Of a stretch of DNA of 64,000 nucleotides, positions 12,895 through 26,399 are shown one piece after another (position 1 is the stretch's first letter; every line of letters starts with the position of its first letter). Source of the stretch: Polydactylus sextarius. Its lineage: Eukaryota; Chordata; Actinopteri; Polynemidae. The stretch is taken from positions 9,785,501-9,849,500 of the forward strand of contig CM028906.1 in assembly GCA_016801845.1 (NCBI GenBank), written 5' to 3'. The notes beneath the pieces are model-generated. The model worked only from the letters and a program-made list of their open reading frames with translations. It was not told the DNA's origin and searched no databases. Made by a program: the position numbers and the translations under genes.

Positions 12895-14336
12895 CACATT
12901 CAAACATGCATATGCAGACCATGTATGTGTGCGTTCTTCCAGGCAACCATACATTACAAAACCAGCAAAGTCTCCATGCAAAGACAGAATGGTTCTCCAG
13001 TGGTTCTGTAGTGAAGCAATGAATGTGTTGGACACCTGCGTCGGTCCATCTCCAAATGAAACACAAGCAAACATCCTGGTAAATCATAATATACATTAAA
13101 TTTATGTTGTTTTTAGTACCATGGCAGAATATATGATTAAGAAACACTTAAACTTTTAAAAATTATTATTATTATTATTATTTTAACGTTTTTTTTTTGT
13201 CTTTGAACGTTGAATTTTTTGTTCAGGGGTAGACCAGACAGGAACAAAGATCCAACAGGACAAAATTGGGAGGATGAAATATAACAATTGCTTTGTTCAT
13301 TTATGCAACAAGAAGAAAGAGAGAGACAGTGTGGAGCTGCTGGAATTCTACTGCTGAGAGTAACGCCATTACAGCTACAGAGTAAAGCACATAAACTTGG
13401 CTTTTTTTTTGTATCTACATATAAAGATGTCTTCAGGAGCCTTGGGGCTGCCTTACATTCCTGTTGGACAAACAAACACAATCAGCAATGGCAAGATGAC
13501 TGATCGCACTTTCCCTTTATATCTGTACAGACTATAAAGACAAAGTAGTAGAGGATGAATGGAAGAAGAAAAAGAAGAGACGTCACTGAACTTGTAAAGT
13601 TCTGGAGCAAAACAATCACCTTGCTTTTATAACTTGCACAAGACTGGAAAATAGAAAACAAAAAAATAGGTACTAGTGTCCCACACAGAGACAACCTATC
13701 ATGAAAAAAGTTAGGAAAGGATTATTGACATTAACTATAATGGTAGTATGTAATTCTAGATGATTACAACTTCTCATCAAGTTCATTGTTGAGATCTGGG
13801 AACATGATGAATCACAACATAACACCGAAACTGCTTAATTTTCAAATATGTAAAAAGTCTGGCTAAATTGTCTGAAACTGTCTGCTTCTTTCAGTCTGCT
13901 TGTTTGTCATGTTACTGTCATGTTAACCTTGTTTTGTTCCCAGATCTCAGCTGTTAGCATTATTACCAGTGGCTATGAAAACGATGGCATTAAGACTCAA
14001 GTTGTGAAGAACCAGAATCATCCTCTGATGTAAAACACATGAGCTTTCAAGAGATTTCAAAGTTAGCCATTTTGTGTTGACTATATACTTTAACAATACT
14101 ATGTAAGATAGAAGCATATACCAATGCCATGTTGTGGGTGCCCAGGCCAGGGACAATGTAAAATACTCATTGCATAATGTAATGTAAGTGTTTGCATGAG
14201 CCTCTTGGATATTCCACAATTTTCACACTCATTTGCTCACATTCAATAATACCATCATATAGTGTCATCACATAATGGTTAAACTGATACTGAAACAAGT
14301 TGCCGAGCTGACACAACTTGCTTATTCAAGGCAAGT
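12895..14336. other. ctxnd1 3' UTR and flank
   Basis: No further coding sequence. The 3' UTR begins at 12,895; its end cannot be set, as no well-placed AATAAA was identified. An (ATT)n stretch lies at about 13,161-13,182. Confidence 0.4.
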
Positions 14337-14739
14337 TTAAAGGGACACTCCACTGATTATACATAAAATTCAGTTAAACAGTCATTATGGGTACTAATCA
14401 CCTTTTAAATGCAGTCGTAAAGAGTGTGGGTCAGCTGCTGTTGCTTAGTGTGATCTATGACTGAACATTAGTTTGAGGACCTATGACAGTTCTTTTCATT
14501 ACTGATGTCACACAATGAAAACTTAAAGCTTTTCTAAATTTTTCCTTGTAGCAATATGTTTTAATGCCATTGTGTCCCTCTGTTACTTCCAAATTGACAA
14601 TATCCACCATATTATCCCCAAAATACCTGCATTACTCCACCTGTTTTGCAGGCATGTCTGAAATGGATGTCCATTCTTACCTGGCCTCTCCTACCAAGCT
14701 GTTGACATGAAAACCATTCTCTCCTGCCACCTGATCCAA

Positions 14740-15092
14740 TTAACCACCAGGTGGTGATCAAGTAACAGCTCAGCTCCTTTCTGAGTGTTCAAAAAACGTG
14801 GCCACAAGTTGGATTAGACAACTATAAAGTTGATCATTGACCTGTGGCCTTGGGTGTTCTGGTGCCACGTGCACTGATGGACACCCCTATGCTCGAACAT
14901 GGTGTTATGGCCAAATTGTTTTAGCACAGAAGTCCAACAAGTGAAAACCACACACGTTCAGATTGGGCAGGCCATTCCACCCAGTCACACCCCTCCAGAT
15001 CACACTGTAATTGCCCACGTGAGCAAGTCCCTAGTGGGGACACTTTCCAGTACCTAACCCCAGGACTTCAAAAAGGATGGGTACATATCCCA
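14740..15092 (-). mobile_element. Non-LTR retrotransposon remnant: endonuclease part
   Basis: Read on the minus strand, the fragments WRGVTGWNGLPNLN and LLDFCAKT and the DNA around CTGGTGCCACGTGCAC match the apurinic-type endonuclease domain of a widespread fish non-LTR element (family layout: HVGN...WRGVTGRNGLPDLNPSG...LLDFCA...). Stops and gaps abound. It lies inside the TTAA-flanked transposon. Confidence 0.7.
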
Positions 15093-15599
15093 AGTCCTTT
15101 CTGTGATTTAGACAAAAAAGCACTTGGGTTATGGTTGAGTCACAATGGTGGTTTTGCTTTAACCCTATGTCTGAATTCACTGTGAACCTTTTTCTACAAC
15201 AACCAAATTATATTTCATCTTTCCTCAGCTTTAAGAATCTAAACATAACCATGCTATTGTAACTACAAGAACATACTGTACAAATAACATTGTCTGTGAG
15301 CATTTTACTGATATTCAGTGCATGCTCACCAAATATGAATATTAACAACACAATTAACTGTCTACAAGCACATGAGAGTAGATGAAGTAGTTTTTTGTGG
15401 AAAGGGTGTTTTTGTAATTCAAATTTGAAACACACCTCATAGCTACTACTCACAATCAAGACTCTTGGCAGAACCTCATGAAAGTGATCAAAATATAAGG
15501 GAGAAGAATGTGGGGCCCAGTTGTCTTTAACAACAGGATGAGATTATTCTTGTAATTCAATTAATTAGAACATAATTCATTGAAGTTGACATGTTAATC

Positions 15600-15962
15600 T
15601 CTGGTTTTGTCCTAGCCAGTGGCACAGGAGAGATACTGTATGGACAGGGAGAAGAATCCATCCAACCAATTTTAGCTGCTTATCATGAGTAGGATTGCAG
15701 TGACAGTCAACATTATAGTCCAGGTATCCCTGTCTCCAGTCATACTCTCTAGTTCCTCTTGGGGGACCCTAAGTTGTTCCCAGGTCAGCTGAGATATTTT
15801 ATGTCTCCAGCATGTTCTGAGTCCAACTGGTCTCTCACCAGTTGAGCCCGAACATTCTGAAACTCATTTGGTCACTACCCAAATCTCATGACCATAGGTG
15901 AGAGGTAGGTTCTAAACGTAGGTAGATAGGTAAATCAACAGCTTTAAGTTCTTGATGTCTAC
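15600..15962 (-). mobile_element. Non-LTR retrotransposon remnant: C-terminal end and 3' tail
   Basis: The minus strand reads pieces of the element's C-terminus: LTYGHE-like (from CCTATGGTCATGAG), WEQL-VPQEELE-like and the tail before the CATCCA...CGCTTATC-type 3' end (15,656-15,690). Same orientation as the endonuclease fragment, but the reverse transcriptase between them is missing, so either a large deletion occurred or two copies inserted. Confidence 0.65.
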
Positions 15963-18900
15963 TAAAGGAGGTAAGGTTCCCAAACTTATTTATATGCAAC
16001 ATGTGGTTTATTGTATTGTTATAATGTAGAGTCTGTAGTGACTATTTCTACTTTTAAAAAATCAAAATATGCAAATTTCCATGGAATGGCCCAACATTTA
16101 CAATTCAGTCTATCAGGAACACCTAGCTAAAACAGGTGCCTGAATACACAGTAATTCTGCCTTCATGATAGTCACAACATTGAACAGCACAAATTGCAAT
16201 GCTGTAAGTTTTGTGGCTTTGACAGAGTTTTGCCGGATGATGTCCAGCGATATTAGCTGAATTAAATGCAGTTTTGGAGCTTGATGTATACAAGTCTAAA
16301 TGTCACAATGAGCCTTTGATGCTCCAGTCATGGCCTAATGTTGTTTTTATTGTTGCAAATTTTCCAATCTGTATGGAGTGTCCCTTTAAACCATACTAGA
16401 TGTCAGCACGATGGCTTTTGTCTATTGATTTTATTGTATGCCACACAGGCAGATTTTGTATGTTTTTTAATGAACTGGGACTTTCTTACAGGACTGGATT
16501 GACTTATATTTGCTTGAGATTCTGTGTCTGAGTAAACCTATTGAGCATTGATGCTCAGACAATCTATAGCCATTTTAGCCTTTACAGTAGCAGCTTGATA
16601 ATGCGTTACTGCTGCAGCATGTCCTCTCCTGTTGCTGTATGAAACAGGTATCTCATATGGTCCCATGGTTGTATGAATTATTACAACCAGACAGCATCAC
16701 TTTGTCTCACTAATCTACCTGGTTTGCCCTGCCTGTCTCAGCCATTAGATTAGAACTAGCTGAGTCTTCTTGTTCCTGTTAACAGAATCTGTTACTTATG
16801 TATCTGCTTAGAAAGCATTTATCATCTATGAAATGATTGTCAGCTGCATGTTATGAAGTGCCTATGCTTACAGTAAACCATATATACAGTAAGAGCCATT
16901 TAGCACAAAGCTGAATTCCACATCAGCTCCTTAGTCTGTTTACCTTAAATTCATTGGACAAATTAACATTTTTGTTTTTAATGCGTTGAGGGGCACATCA
17001 TGCTTCTCCTAAGGCTGCAGGGTTAAATAGCTGCACTCCTCATTTTTTCTGGTGACCTCAGGTATCCGGGAAATAGAAGGTCAAGGTAGAGGAAGAGGTT
17101 CAGGGTTGAAGTCAGCAGTTTATGGAGACATGAGGCTTAAAAAATACTGAGTAGAGGTTACACAATCACCTCCAATTTAATATGCTGTATAATGATGAGT
17201 TGAAGCTTTCTACTTTGTTCAGCAGCATCACAGAATGGATGGATCAAAGAATGTCTATTGCGCATGGTTTCTTCACAGCTCTTCAGTCCACTCCATATTT
17301 TGAAGCCTTATTTATTAAAACTAAAACCATGTGAATGTACATAAAGGTCTATTTTTAATGGCAGTTGACTTACAATTAATCTTTTAAGATACATTTAATT
17401 TGCTGGTGGAAACATTCACAAACACAGTGTTTTTGAAAAAGTAGTGAGAAAGACAGATACATGTGAAGAAACAGAAGGAAAAAATACAGCAAGATCTCAT
17501 AAAGCCCCAACAACTTTACTGCCACCTAGACCTGAACCTCAATCAACAGATTTATCAGGTGAGGAAACCATTGATGTAGTGCAGATGAAGAACTGAACCA
17601 GAGCAAAAAGTGTTGCCAACAAAAACTATGGGCTTTGGGTGGTCATATCAACAGATTCCAGGACAGGCATATCAACATGAACAAACACTGAAACCACAGT
17701 GGAGCCACGATTGAGCCACACAGCAGCCATGTTGTAACTGTGGACACAGCTGGAATTAGAGGATGTGAAGCATATAGTTTATATTCAGTGTTGCATTTGC
17801 AGACTTTCCCAGGCCTCTTAACAGCTGCTAGAAGGCAAGTAGCAGGCACACGAATGAATGAGTCATTGAATAAGTGAGTCAGGATTTTTTCTTTATTTCG
17901 TTAGGTGCTCCACATCTAAAAAAGACTGGACTGCGGAACAATAAAGATGATTGTGAAACACAGAACTGTCAGAAGTACCTGTCGTTTGTGTGCTTTATAA
18001 TTGAACATAAATGAAACTAATTCCTTGTTAGTTTGGACATGTAATTGGGTCATACCAAAAGCCTGAGGAAAATTGTATCCAGTACTAATCTATAGGGAAC
18101 CATCTGCCAGCCCTGAGGCCAATTCCATCAACGTGTGTCTCACATAATAGGCTAAATGGTACAGAGATGAAAATCTCTAGTTGAGCTCAGAGTCAAGGGT
18201 ATATCCCTGCACGTTCAACCATCTGCAGGGCTCTGAAGGTCAAGTTCAAGGTACATACAATATATTATCATAATGAAGCTAGCACCATATCCCAAGAATG
18301 TAAAACAGTGATTTAATTTGTTTTGGCTGTCAGATTGTATCCTGTTATTTTTTTTGCCTTTAACCTTGGCTCTGAGCTAAGCAGCCTCCTGTCCACCTCA
18401 GCCCTGTTTCTGAAGAAAAGGTTGGCTTGCCTCTTATGTTGAGCATGCTCACAGGGGCACAGGGCACAGCATTTAGTATGCATCTAGCTGTGTGGTATCA
18501 ACCTCTGGCATTTACATTTATCTGCAAATTCTCGATGAGTGAATATTTCACGTCATGTCATAATCTTTGCACACTACTCTCTGAGTCAAGGAAAGCAGTT
18601 GTCTCTTATTATGTTTCCACACAGTAATAAGGAACTAAGTATTCAGTAACTATTGAATAATGGAGAAATGTGAACTATTGCCATTTCAGTCAAATACATT
18701 ACTAATTTTCTAAATTCAAGTTCATGCCATTTTTTGTTTTATTGAAGGCAGACATTTATACTGGTTGTAAAAGTAAAATTTAGGAATAATGTTTTAGATA
18801 ACAGTGCACAAGGAGATGTTAGTAAAAGTATTAGCAATTGTTTATTTCAGAAAATTGAGCTTAATATGAAGCATTATTTATTCATGCATCTGTTCACATA

Positions 18901-20540
18901 CAATTCATGTCAGTTTGTCAAAATTTTCCTTGACATGTCCTCAGGGTTGTGTCCTCTCTCCACTGTCGCATTAATTCACATGGTCAGTAGTATTCAGCCC
19001 TCTGCACAGTTAGGAGCAGAGCTAGGGCCTAGTGGTAGAAGATTCAGGCAGTTGGTGTGAAGTGCGTCCTAACTGAGTGTGTCCAAGACCATAGAGACCT
19101 TCTACTGACCTTTGCAGAAGGCCCACAATACGTCTTTGCTCCCAGTGTCACCAAAGGGGAGACTGTGGCTGCAGTCCAGAGGAGCCATGGATGATTTGAT
19201 ACCTAACACCAATTTCATTTGTAGTAAGTCAAACCAAAGCAAGCTGAGAAGTTTTGTGTCATACGAGAATCTCCTTTACACATTAGATTGAGTCAATCCT
19301 AACATTTGCTGGGATCCATTGGTTTGTTAATCTCAGTGAGAAAAACAAAAACTTGAGGCATAAATCTGAATCAAATTAAATCAGAGCTGTGTGAAAAATC
19401 ACTGATCGTTTGGATTCTGGATCCACAGCAGCCTTTCCCTTTACAGAGTTTAATTTGCCTCTGTCAAGGCCAAGGTTTTCCCTTTGAGTAGGTGACAGCA
19501 ACAGATAAATAAGGTCTTTTATTCCATCAGGTATTGCCTTTTGAATCAAAATGTGATTTGGCTTGTTAGTAACTGTTGATGACTGTGGACACGATCTGGC
19601 ATCTTTTCTTTCTCTGCTGTCTTTTCCCTTTAAGAAGTAATGACAACAGTGATGCATATACATTAACATTATTGACCTCTCTCTGAAAGTCTAATTAATC
19701 CCTGGGGACGTTTATGCTTTTCTTTACACTATAAGCACCTATCTGTACTATAAGATAGAAAATGTCATTTGCCTGCTAAGTAAAATGGTCACATACTCAG
19801 TGCTTACCTTTTCTGCAGAACCTTATAGTTTTGTGTCGACTGATTCATTACATGGTGAAAGATTTTGATTTAGTTAAGACCAGTTTTTACTGTTTCCTTT
19901 GTTGTGCACACTGTGAAAAATGCTTGGTGACTACAGTCCTATAGATGCGCTTTATTGTTGTTTGTGAGGAAATGACTTTTCATCTCTCATTTTTCTGCCA
20001 ATTTACAGACAGGAAATCAAATCAACACTAATAGAAAAGATTTTAACACATCATTTAAACCACAGAGCATCAAAATCAATTCTCAATTTCATCTGAAGAG
20101 ATAGTCAATTGTTGGCTGTTTTACAGCATCTGTACTCTACCTGATCAACAGTCACATTACCACCTATCTTCTCCTGCCAAGACAACAATACCATATTTAC
20201 TGGAAACCTGGAAGGAAAAAAAAGGGTGAAACCTCTTTCTGTGATTGGTCCTAGCATAACCTACCTTACAAGAAAGTTAGAGGCATGTTTTTCAGAGATT
20301 ACCTTGCTGCTCATGCACACAGCAAGGAATCAACACATGAGTATTCAAATAGCGAAATCCAACCAAAGCATTATTATTCATTTCTATAGGTATTTGTGTT
20401 CATCTGTTGAATGTAAGTAAAATATTGACACTCTTTCAGATAATGTTTGTCATTTTTTGTCTAAAACTTTTTCTCTGAGAGCTGCAGATTTGCGAGGCAA
20501 ATCTCTGTGGTTTTGTGACCATGATCTTTTCTTTTTCTAT

Positions 20541-20600
20541 TCATCCATCAGTCTGTCCATCGGTCCATGCATCCATCCATCCACCTATCCATCCATCCAT
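20541..20600. repeat. (CCAT)n tetranucleotide repeat, imperfect
   Basis: CCAT units with several substitutions over about 60 bp. Confidence 0.85.
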
Positions 20601-23600
20601 ATAACCCATCCTAATTTTACATTCAATCAATGCAATATTTAACTAGTGTGTCTCCTAAAAATGAAATTTGAAAGATGCCAAAAGTTTGCACACTTTATTC
20701 AGGAGTTAACAGTTATTATTCTCTTGAGTTGAAGCTGGGAAACATGGTTGTTGATCAGAGGTCATCAGCAAAACTGCAGCCGCTGTAGCATGCCCCATAA
20801 CTCACCAACCGTTCAGATGAAAATGAGAATTGATTTTTATGTTCTCAGCATTAAACGATGCATTGCAATCCTTATATTTTTGCTGTGGGCAGAAAAATTA
20901 CAAGAAAATGTCAAACAATAGATCATCTACCCACAAGCAACAGCAAGATCAAGCACTGAAGTTCTGAATACTGAAGGAACCACTTTCATGGGAAGATGAC
21001 TGGATCAGGAGTTCAGCTGTCAAAATAAATGATACACACACACATGCACACATATATATTTGCATATACTATGCAAATACAAACCTAAATAAAGCTCTAA
21101 AGGCCTATATCAGCTCCCATGGTATCTACATAGCATTGTTTTTTTAGGGGTCAGAGAGATTTTTTTTTAGAGTTATCTGCTTTGCTGCAAGTCTATAGTT
21201 CAAGCTAAAGCTTGAAAGTGATGCCACTGCTTATAATCTGTATTTCTGTGGCATTATGTTGGTAATCTTTGACTACTACATATTAACACTGCACGTGTGG
21301 AGATAGAGAGAGAGGAGATGGACAAACTCAGGACTGAAGCTAATTCAGAGTCAACCCAGAAGTCATAGAGAGAATGCTAAAAAATGAATGTGTGTTCAAA
21401 ACCTAATGTTGAGCAAGTATTTCATGTGGCTAGACCACATACAAAGTCAAGGCAAAGACACACACAGCTGCAAATTAGAGCTGGGTGCTGTAAACCACCT
21501 ACATTGAAATTTTGGTTGAAGGCTGTACAGGGTGAAGTTGTAGTTGAAAGTAGAAGACTGAAAAATAATCACAAAACATTTTAGTAGCTGCATTACAGGA
21601 TTACTGCATTACTGCATTGTGCTTCAACAGAACACACCATGAGAAGACTGGAGTTAAATTCCAGACTAATTCTGCATTACTTAATTTTGATATGTTCAAA
21701 AATAATGAACACACAAGAATTGTTGCCAACTCATTTTTTACAGCTTTTTAGTCTCTTTCAGATCATTGTTTTGAGTTACTAACTCATTGATCTAATTTCT
21801 AGCAGCTTCTGTTTTCAGTACCAAAACCTATTATATAAAACTTGCTTAACAGACAGAAAAACTCCGCAACTAGCTGGAAAACAGAGTCAGATATTTCTCA
21901 GAGGAGTTGGTAGAGACCAGAGCTGAGTAATAAGAGGTGTCTATTGGACGTTCATTTATCAGATGGACATAAACACAACCCAAAATGAATGGTGATTCTG
22001 GTCATTCCATTATAACTGCTGCCTGTATCAATAGTGCTGTCCTTTAAATTCTACACAGCAAAGCATAGAGAGTTCAGTGAGAGCACTGGAGTATGTGAAG
22101 GGAGGAGGCGTGAAGTCTAAAATCCCCATGGGTCTTAGAGTGCAGGAAGTGCCTGACTAATTACAATGAAATGAGTTCCCCAAAGCTGTAAAACAGCTAG
22201 GAACGTGACTCCCAGTCAGGACAGGGTGGATTGGTGGAGGTGGAGGTGGAACTCATGTTATGGTTGGGGGGGGGGAGGTGGAAAACCGACCAAATTATCT
22301 TACTCATGTATGTTACCTAGCTGACATTTTACTAGAATAGATGCTGTTAGAGTTAAAACCTATTGCAGAAAACTTAGTGACATTTCAGAAACATGGTGGT
22401 TGCTGTTGGTTGCCATTTTAGGTCAATATCAATTTCCACTCTGAAATCAATTTCTGCTTGAAATCCAGGTGTTCCAGGATGTGATTAGCCTAGCATAACA
22501 CAGAGACTGTAAGAAAGAGGGGGGACTTCATAGATTCACTAACAGTAAAAAAGAAAAAAAAAAAAAAAAAACCCACCATTATACATGTGCAGCCATCAGA
22601 TTCAATGTGCAGAACCAAACAAGCAATGTTGTGCCGTTCATATTACTCACCAGGACATGAAATCAATGCCATGTCAACACCACAGGAAAAAATCCCAAAA
22701 TATAAGGAGCTACACTTACACACTGCTTTGAAATAAAGAGCCTTCCTGACAATTTAGGAATATACAGATGTGCAGTTTTTACAGATTTGCCTTTGCTGAA
22801 GGAACCAGTGAACAGACTTAACAAGGAGGTCAGAAAGTACAGAGAGGCTGACTTACCAGCGTTGACTTGGTCTTTTCATGGATTTATAGATAATAAGCTT
22901 CCAGTCTATATGCTATCCAAGGCTACTTCCTAACTCCAGAACTTTACTTGACCTCCTAAACTTGTCAGGTGATATGTGGAACAGCGTAATAATTCTGTGA
23001 ACCACACAATAAAATTAGATGATATATTAAATTGGTAAGACTACAATGCCTGCAGGGATGGATGGTAATGCCAGACAACATTCTTCAGAGGAACACAGTG
23101 GTGAATTGTAGGCAGATCAAAGACTTGACCATCTGTAGGGTTTCACTGTGCATGAAGGGAGGCCTTACAGAAGGGCATTGCTGTAAGGTGGGAAATGACG
23201 ATGGCCTGTATGTAGAGTTGGGTGATATACTGTCTGATGAGTCTCACGAGACCTGATTTTGTTGAGTGGAACAAAGTGGCATGACTAGGAGGCCGATCCA
23301 TTCATTCTGATAGGACATAGATTCTTTCCTGAAGTTAACATCTCCTCTCAGCTCAGCCTTCAGGACTTTCAAAAGTTCAACTATTAGTTGAAGATGAGCT
23401 ACTTGAACTGATTGAACATTTAGACAACTTTTAACTACATCATTAAGAAAGACTTAAAAATATATTTATATACAAAAGGACCCTCCCTCTAACCCTAAAA
23501 AAGTCCATCTGCAGTACTCTGTTTTGCCCCTTTTCTTACTCCATCTTTCCTCATGCCATTTTTATATAGTCCCTAAGCAGTAAGTAAAATCCCTAAGTAG

Positions 23601-24639
23601 TAGTAAGCACAGGGAACTTGGCAAAATTTGACTAGCGCTTTTACAGTTAGATCGATGAAGTGTAAGAAAAGAGGAAACTCTTAGTAAGATCTGGAAATGA
23701 GGCTTTGTTCACTGTCTAGATTTCACACAACATCAGTCTGGTTATAGAATAAACTTCTTCTTATGGTTAATAATCTACCAGCTGTTTTCCATCACAAAAC
23801 CTCCTATTTCTCTGCAGCAGTCTGTCAGTTTATCAGAGACAAGACAAAGTTACATTGTTAAAAATGGTGTGAGGTAGATGTTTGTTGTTTGTAACATAAC
23901 AGGAGAAGATGAGGCTATAAAGATTCATGTTTCACCTCTCCTTTCTCCATGAAAACATGATGCACTTCAGGCAAAATAGATTTTTACATAAGCATGCATA
24001 TGCATGTTCTATGCTCTAGTTAATTTATTAATCACAGATACAAGTAATGGTAAAGGTCAAGTCTAAGCTAATGTCAGTTTAACAACAGTAAATACATTCT
24101 GTTTTTTTGTCTAGATGGATGTCTGAGTTTTACCTGTTCTTAAGTGAAGCTGTCATCTCTATACATCACTACTATGGCTGTAAATACTTACAGTAAATGT
24201 ATGACACAGTTTACTGACCACCACAGTCTGCTGTTATATTAATGGAAATCAATTCTTCTTAATTAGCTGGCATTTTTTAAGTTCCTCCTGCATCAGCAGA
24301 TCTACGCCCTAAGCAAACTTTGCACTAGATTTCTCCTCTGCCCACAAACAAGCAGATGCCATCGATTAGGCCTGGACCTTCAGGGTGACAGGATGCTACA
24401 GTGTGTGAACCATTTATAGCGCATTCACCTTCTCCTCAGTTCACCCTTTTGTTTCACTCCTTGTCAGTTAGTCCTACAGAATCCTGTAGCTTTCCAGTTA
24501 ATGTGGCTATTTCCTTGTGTACCTTTGAGAGTGGAAATCTGTGTGTAGTAGATTGGACTATAATCTAAACATTTTAGATTTTTTTATCTCAATGAATGGA
24601 CCTGGTTGAATAATCATGTAGTTCAGTTAAGCTCAACCA

Positions 24640-24705
24640 TCCATCCATTAGATATACATTACTTATCCAGGTGAGAGTCACTAGGTGCTGGAGTCACAAC
24701 AAGTA
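24640..24705 (+). repeat. Interspersed repeat end (CATCCATCC...CTTATCC type)
   Basis: ACCATCCATCCATTAGATAT followed by TACTTATCCAGGTGAGAGTC resembles the terminal CATCCATCCATTTTCTATACCGCTTATCC motif of abundant fish repeats. Only the end is recognised. Confidence 0.45.
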
Positions 24706-25006
24706 TTACATTGTTGTTATTGTTGTAAATTTGAAAAAAAAAAGTCTTAGGGTCACACATGGGGTGTAAAAAGATTGTATGTCACTGAGACACTGAGTTA
24801 TTTATTTATTTTAATCATCTCTAGCTTGCACAGAGTCTGTCTCTCCAAAGCATCTTTGTTGTATTATTACATATTTTTAATAGCTATCTAATCACTACAA
24901 GATGCATGAAGTGGTAAAGTATAAATGAGATGAGAGCTACATTAGTATTCACTTGGAGTCTATTTCTGATATATGCCCATTAAATATTCACTCACTTTTA
25001 TCACCA

Positions 25007-25060
25007 TATGGCTCTTTAGCTGCTAAATGTGCCACTTTGGTCACAGTACAGTAAAACACT
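25007..25060 (+). repeat. Dispersed repeat, copy A
   Basis: GGCTCTTTAGCTGCTAAATG then GCCAC is shared with 44,411-44,435 in fah intron 5, followed by a looser match. This looks like an unclassified interspersed element, possibly a MITE or SINE piece. Confidence 0.5.
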
Positions 25061-26328
25061 AACTGTATCTGTTTTGTGCTGCTGGTCAGGTGGTAGTCAG
25101 TGGGTCTATCAGAATCTTTTCACTGAAAACAGCTTTTGCAGCTGGAGATGAAATGAGGTCAGTAAGAGTGATGAAAGTGAACCAAGGCAGTAGACCGTGC
25201 GTCATGTGCCTTGCATCAGTTAGGAATGGATGTTTTCCATCTTTATTGGATGAGATAAACTGATCGCAGAGAGCAACCCAGAGTCAGCAGGCTGATCTTA
25301 AGAGGATTCCTCAACTTCTGACATTTACCATTTCACTGAATGTAGTTTCCTGCTTTCATCTCCGACTCTGTCCCACACTCTTATCTGCCCCTGTTAACCT
25401 TCACAGCCTGCAGGAACTCGGCTTCATAGTGTGAAATCCACCTGCTATGTCATTAATACACACAGACACACACGCACTAATATTCACTCTAACAACTCTT
25501 TTGATGCTGAATTGCACATTATTTAATTAATGTTTTTCTTTGTACATTATTCATCATTTAAACATGAACATTGTGCTTGAAATATGATGAAACATGATAG
25601 ACATATGTTATTAATTACTATCAATATTAACACCTTAACAAACATCAGACATTTATCTCATGTGACTTTTTGTCATTGATGTAGTTTCTTTTTTTTCCTG
25701 TTTACTGCCAACGGTCAGTATTGTAACAGATGTTAAAGAACGTAATTTGGACTCTAAAACATAGAATTGCCAAATATAGCTGGAAAACAGGAAGAAGGGT
25801 TCTCAAGGGTCTATTAAAAAAGTTAACTGGGAATTGGAGTGAAGACCCTGAGGTGAAGTTCAAGTAGGCAGGAGATCAAAACAAACAAAATCTGGGACAA
25901 AGTAAGCTGCATATGTTGGGCATAAAGTGGCTGGGCAGGTATGTGGATTCTGGGAGTAAACACTCAAAGTAAAGAGCAAGTTACTGATGAAATTGAACAA
26001 ACAAAGGAGCTCTGGAAGAATGAGCCAGGTCTTTATACTGCTGGGTCTTGGGTACTTGAGTAAATGATGTGAATCAGGGGTTCAGGGAAAGGGGGCAGAG
26101 GCAGAGCTATAGGCGAAAGAAAGGTATTTATTAATGCACAGTATATTTCAGATGCTGGTTTCACATCTGTGAAGAAGGCTTATTAGAAAACAAAAATAAC
26201 TGATTTCTTAAGTATCACTTGAGAATCAGCGGCCACTTATTTGATAACAAAGACATGTATAGTGGTGAAAATACATTCAGCCATCATGAACTGTAATTTC
26301 ATATCATTCATGTCATTGGTGACAGAGA

Positions 26329-26365
26329 TGCCTTTCATTCCTGACCTGAACAGGAATGAAAGGCA
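26329..26365. repeat. Perfect 15-bp inverted repeat (hairpin)
   Basis: Left arm TGCCTTTCATTCCTG (26,329-26,343), loop ACCTGAA, right arm CAGGAATGAAAGGCA (26,351-26,365). No mismatch. Intergenic, 35 bp before the start of a decayed retrotransposon. Confidence 0.85.
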
Positions 26366-26399
26366 GAATTTGACAGATTGAATAATGTGCACATGATGA

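Larger units (their letters stand above)
14337..16389. mobile_element. TTAA-flanked DNA transposon with nested non-LTR fragments, about 2.05 kb
   Basis: The left end TTTAAAGGGACACTCCA (from 14,336) and the right end TGGAGTGTCCCTTTAAA (to 16,390) are exact inverted repeats of 17 bp, and TTAA lies at both borders (14,337-14,340 and 16,386-16,389). TTAA duplication fits the piggyBac or Kolobok superfamilies. No transposase is recognisable, so it is non-autonomous. Non-LTR retrotransposon fragments occupy its centre and account for much of the length. Confidence 0.75.
16390..26328. other. Tail-to-tail intergenic DNA, left part
   Basis: No gene recognised. Contains the CCAT repeat at 20,541, a poly(A) run at about 22,546-22,571, and the repeat pieces at 24,640 and 25,007. 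A stretch at 25,750-26,110 may be an old LTR or DNA element, but I could not define its ends. Confidence 0.45.

Noticed and set aside
12682..13074. 130-residue minus-strand frame opposite ctxnd1
   Set aside because: A shadow of the GC-rich, conserved ctxnd1 exon on the other strand.
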